Positions 5,841 through 8,004 of a stretch of DNA of 8,004 bases are shown here, one piece after another (position 1 is the stretch's first letter; each line of letters opens with the position of its first letter). This stretch comes from an uncultured Bacteroidia bacterium. GTDB lineage: Bacteria > Bacteroidota > Bacteroidia > Bacteroidales > UBA932. Where the stretch lies: positions 1 to 8,004 of the forward strand of contig CACXHG010000178.1 in assembly GCA_902767355.1 (NCBI GenBank), in the 5' to 3' direction. The notes below the pieces were generated by a model. That model saw only the letters and a program-made list of their open reading frames with translations. It was not told the origin of the DNA and did not search any database. The position numbers were made by a program, and so were the translations under genes.

Positions 5841-6809
5841 CTATCTCACGCAGCGCACGTTCAGTGCGATGTGCTCTTTGCTGGTGAAACCCGGCTTGAA
5901 ATCGGCTGAATCCCAGTAGATATATCTGTAGTAGCCGTTGTCGGCGTCGTAGGCGCTGGCGCTCCACCACATGCCATAGCTGTCGCGGCCGTAGAACTGG
6001 CCGTCGTTGGTCTGCATATAGCCGCAGGGCAGGGGGTTGAGGTTAAATTTCACCTTGTGGGTATTGTTTACCGAGAAGGGCCAGAACCTGCTGCCGTTGA
6101 AATAGGCGTCCGGGGTTATGACAGAAGCTGCGCCGGCCCAGTCGCTTTCAAAATCCACTTCGCCGCCGCAGAGCGCCTTGCCCAGATCCTCCCAGTCGGC
6201 ATTGTCGGGTACCCTCCAGCCTTCGGGGCAGATATCGACGCCCGTGGCTTCGGTCCAGGTGTAGTGGCGGCCGAACACGTGGTTCATGACAGCAGAGGAG
6301 GCATATACATAGCCGGCGCCTTCCCAGGCAAGGTTCTCTGCGAACCAGTCCAGGTTTCCGATGTGCTCCCAGCGGTATGAGCGCCCGTCGCGGCTGTCGG
6401 TGAACACCTTCTGGCTGTCGTAGGGCAGGCCCTGCAGCGAGCCTGTCATCAGGGTCGTATCCACGGTCACCACATTCTTGCGGGAACTCTCCACTATATA
6501 GTCCGGATGCCATGCCAGGGCCTTTACGGTATATTCTGCGGGTTCGTCCGGGAAACGGACCACTATCGGGTTGGCATACAGGGTGTCGGTGTGTATCTTG
6601 CTGATGACCCAGCCGTATTTGGGATCCTCCGGGGTGGTGATGCCGCCGGCGGTGAGTTTGACAACGTCTCCCGTATAGATATAGCTATTGATGTCGAAGG
6701 TGATAGATCCCTTCATGTACTGGTAGGTCGTGGTGTCCTTGATGCAGGAAACGCTTCCGATGCAGAGCAGAAGGGTTGCAAGCGCGCGTATGATAGCCTT
6801 ATTAGTCAT
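5841..6809 (-). CDS. FISUMP-domain lipoprotein (Fibrobacter major paralogous domain)
   Basis: A 322-residue predicted surface or periplasmic lipoprotein. The N-terminus MTNKAIIRALATLLLCIGSV is hydrophobic and leads to SVSC, with Cys22 as the probable lipidated residue (a loose lipobox, as is common in Bacteroidota), followed by IKDTTT. Residues about 33-118 look like an Ig- or PKD-like beta domain (GDVVKLTAGGIT, PAEYTVKALA, KNVVTVD). Residues about 133-322 match the Fibrobacter succinogenes major paralogous domain: DGRSYRWEHIGNLDWFAENL, then YTWTEATG, ICPEGWRVPDNADWEDLG, LNPLPCGY, MWWSASAYD and a final ALNVRCVR. The molecular function of this domain is not established; it is often found on surface-exposed proteins. 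The start is the ATG at 6807-6809, just behind an exact -7 box. The gene stands alone, divergent from apbE and convergent with the phoH-like gene. Confidence 0.88.
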   Translation of the reverse strand: MTNKAIIRALATLLLCIGSVSCIKDTTTYQYMKGSITFDINSYIYTGDVVKLTAGGITTPEDPKYGWVISKIHTDTLYANPIVVRFPDEPAEYTVKALAWHPDYIVESSRKNVVTVDTTLMTGSLQGLPYDSQKVFTDSRDGRSYRWEHIGNLDWFAENLAWEGAGYVYASSAVMNHVFGRHYTWTEATGVDICPEGWRVPDNADWEDLGKALCGGEVDFESDWAGAASVITPDAYFNGSRFWPFSVNNTHKVKFNLNPLPCGYMQTNDGQFYGRDSYGMWWSASAYDADNGYYRYIYWDSADFKPGFTSKEHIALNVRCVR

Positions 6810-6817
6810 AATCGGTG

Positions 6818-6825
6818 CAAATTTA
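6818..6825 (-). promoter_or_regulatory. Candidate Bacteroidota -7 box for the FISUMP lipoprotein gene
   Basis: The minus strand reads TAAATTTG, an exact TAnnTTTG match, with 8 bases to the ATG at 6809. The predicted leader is at most about 5 bases. At the usual -33 distance the sequence is TTAC, a poor match to TTTG. That weak site overlaps the -7 box of the divergent apbE gene by one base. Confidence 0.55.
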
Positions 6826-6837
6826 ATAAGAAATCTC

Positions 6838-6845
6838 TATTTTTG
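6838..6845 (+). promoter_or_regulatory. Candidate Bacteroidota -7 box for apbE
   Basis: TATTTTTG matches TAnnTTTG exactly and ends 7 bases before the ATG at 6853, so the transcript would have a leader of only 0-4 bases. No good -33 element is seen. It shares a 43-bp gap with the -7 box of the divergent FISUMP lipoprotein gene. Confidence 0.52.
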
Positions 6846-6852
6846 TAACTCT

Positions 6853-7875
6853 ATGAAGGATTTACGCATACTTGTCTTCGCTTTGGTCCTGCTTGCGGCA
6901 GGATGCAAACCGCAGGCCACATATATCCAGATCACCGGCTATGCCCAGGGCGGACCGTGGTACGTGACCTGTTCGCTTGGCCCACGCACCGATGCCGAGG
7001 CTGTAAAAAAGGCCATAGACGACACCCTGTCGGTGATAGACTGGTCGGTCTCCGGCTACAACAAGGGCTCTCTGCTGACGCGTCTCAATGCCGGAGAGAA
7101 CCTGCCTCTGGATGCGACCTTCATAGAGCTTTTCAATATTTCCCGCAAGATATGGGAACAGACCTCAGGGGCCTTCGACCCTTCGTGCGCGCCGCTGTTC
7201 GACATCTGGGGCTTTGGCTTTACCGAGGGTAAAATGCCTTCGCAGCAGGCGGTTGATTCGGCTCTGGCAGTGGTGGGAATGGACCGGTATTCCATCTATG
7301 AAGAAGGCGGGCAGAGTTATCTGCGTCGCCCCAAAGGCGGCAAGCTCAACTTCAACGCGATTGCCCAGGGCTACTCCTGCGACGTTGTGGCGGCCGTGCT
7401 GGAAAACTATGGCAGCGAGAATTACATGGTGTCGCTCGGCGGCGAGTTGGTGTGCAAGGGCCTCAGCGCCCGCGGCGATAAGTGGCGGGTGTGGATAGAC
7501 CGGCCCGAAGACGGCAACAACGACTCCGGCGCCCTCAAGCAGGATGTTATATCGATTACCGACTGCGGCCTTGTCACCAGCGGCAACTACCGCAAATTCT
7601 ATGTGGTGGACGGGCAGAAATATTCGCATACCATAGACCCTGTCACAGGCCGTCCCGTGACTCACAATCTGCTCAGCGCCACAGCCCTGGCTTGTGACGG
7701 CGCCACCGCCGACGCCCTGGCTACCGCGATGATGGTGACCGGAGTGGAAGGGGCGCAGAAAATGATGTCTTCCATTAGTCGCGACACGCTCTTGGGTGCA
7801 TATCTGGTCTATGGCGATCAGGCGCAGATGAAGGTCTGGCACACGCCCGGCCTGGATCTCGAGAGCGAGCAGTAG
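6853..7875 (+). CDS. apbE: FAD:protein FMN transferase (ApbE), lipoprotein
   Basis: ApbE proteins use FAD to attach FMN covalently to a Thr or Ser of target proteins (for example NqrB/NqrC, RnfG and other FMN-binding proteins) on the outer face of the inner membrane. The product is 340 residues, normal for the family. MKDLRILVFALVLLAAGC is a lipoprotein signal with Cys18 as the lipidated residue. Family motifs in order: TSGAFDPSCAPLFDIWGFG (104-122), LNFNAIAQGYSCD (165-177), YMVSLGGELVCKG (191-203), TSGNYRKF (242-249), YSHTIDPVTGRPV (257-269) and ATADALATAMMVTG (284-297), whose Asp287 corresponds to the conserved metal-binding Asp region. The start is the ATG at 6853; the frame stays open upstream but that part is antisense to the neighbouring lipoprotein gene. 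No Nqr, Rnf or FMN-binding-domain gene is in the window, so its target cannot be named. A hairpin follows the stop directly. Confidence 0.95.
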   Translation: MKDLRILVFALVLLAAGCKPQATYIQITGYAQGGPWYVTCSLGPRTDAEAVKKAIDDTLSVIDWSVSGYNKGSLLTRLNAGENLPLDATFIELFNISRKIWEQTSGAFDPSCAPLFDIWGFGFTEGKMPSQQAVDSALAVVGMDRYSIYEEGGQSYLRRPKGGKLNFNAIAQGYSCDVVAAVLENYGSENYMVSLGGELVCKGLSARGDKWRVWIDRPEDGNNDSGALKQDVISITDCGLVTSGNYRKFYVVDGQKYSHTIDPVTGRPVTHNLLSATALACDGATADALATAMMVTGVEGAQKMMSSISRDTLLGAYLVYGDQAQMKVWHTPGLDLESEQ

Positions 7876-7911
7876 AGTAGGTGCGGCAGCTGCGCTTACT
7901 GTAGACCTTTT
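7876..7911 (+). terminator. Candidate intrinsic terminator of apbE
   Basis: Directly after the apbE stop, AGTAGGTGCGG (7876-7886) pairs with CTGCGCTTACT (7890-7900) around a 3-base CAG loop: 11 pairs, of which 3 are G-U wobbles in the plus-strand RNA. A TTTTT run follows at 7907-7911, 6 bases beyond the stem, which is farther than in a classical terminator. In minus-strand RNA the wobbles become A-C mismatches, so the structure favours terminating apbE. It covers the stop codon of the convergent gene. Confidence 0.42.
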
Positions 7912-8004
7912 TCGGCGGCGACTTTCTCCATGAGGGCATAGGCCGCGTCGAATTCATTGGGGATTTCGCCGTCCAGGATGGCGTTCTTGATGACCTCCTT
8001 TATC
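7896..8004 (-). CDS. C-terminal end of a probable CCA tRNA nucleotidyltransferase / HD-domain protein (cut by window edge)
   Basis: Only the last 35 residues and the TAA stop (7896-7898) are visible, in the minus-strand frame that runs off the right edge. The piece contains IKEVIKNAILDGEIPNEF, then AAYALMEKVAAEKGLQ. From memory, the pattern of an AILDG.IPNE segment followed by an AAY..M...A...GL helix resembles the C-terminus of Bacteroidota CCA-adding tRNA nucleotidyltransferases with an HD domain, which add or repair the tRNA 3' CCA end. The fragment is too short to prove this; no catalytic residues are in view. It converges with apbE, with 20 bases between the two stop codons. Confidence 0.5.
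   Translation of the reverse strand, partial: IKEVIKNAILDGEIPNEFDAAYALMEKVAAEKGLQ

Noticed and set aside
7693..7710. GAT-like string (CDGATADAL) in ApbE as a self-flavinylation site
   Set aside because: This is the conserved ApbE segment ending in ADALAT; the flavinylation motif needs Ser/Thr before GAT, and here it is Asp.
1..8004. Mobile element, CRISPR, phage or defence island
   Set aside because: I saw no transposase, integrase, spaced direct repeats, terminal inverted repeats or tRNA-adjacent junctions by eye, and nearly every base belongs to a recognisable gene.

Overview
The window looks like a chromosomal segment from a GC-rich member of the Bacteroidota, most likely order Bacteroidales (an Alistipes-like or uncultured gut or rumen lineage; the genus cannot be fixed from sequence alone). 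The evidence is Bacteroidota-type -7 promoter boxes (TAnnTTTG) in front of most transcription units, almost no Shine-Dalgarno sites, a FISUMP-type surface lipoprotein, a TonB C-terminal domain fused to another domain, and a LeuS resembling Bacteroidota versions. The content is mostly housekeeping and cell-envelope genes. I see no rRNA, tRNA, CRISPR array, insertion sequence, phage gene or defence system. Coding density is very high: the longest gap between genes is 55 bases, so no stretch over 300 bases lacks a gene.

Layout. Bases 1-3752 hold a four-gene minus-strand run, in transcription order: a SPOR-domain lipoprotein, gcvT (aminomethyltransferase), an M28-type peptidase-like protein carrying a TonB C-terminal domain, and leuS (leucyl-tRNA synthetase, cut by the left edge). 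It starts from a 55-bp divergent promoter region shared with a plus-strand pair: a CapA-family metallophosphoesterase-like protein and a PhoH-family ATPase, whose start codon overlaps the capA stop. The pair runs head-on, with a 3-base gap, into a minus-strand FISUMP lipoprotein gene. That gene is divergent, across 43 bp, from apbE (FAD:protein FMN transferase lipoprotein). apbE in turn converges on the 3' end of a minus-strand gene that resembles the C-terminus of the Bacteroidota CCA-adding tRNA nucleotidyltransferase.

The genes do not form one pathway. They fall into translation and tRNA functions (leuS, probable cca), one-carbon and flavin chemistry (gcvT, apbE), and envelope functions (SPOR lipoprotein, CapA, FISUMP lipoprotein, M28-TonB_C protein). 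Two things stand out. One is the M28-TonB_C fusion, in which the expected fifth metal ligand is Arg instead of His. The other is that all four divergently transcribed genes have a -7 box only 4-8 bases before the start codon, implying leaderless or nearly leaderless mRNAs. I did not find a convincing new multi-gene system.
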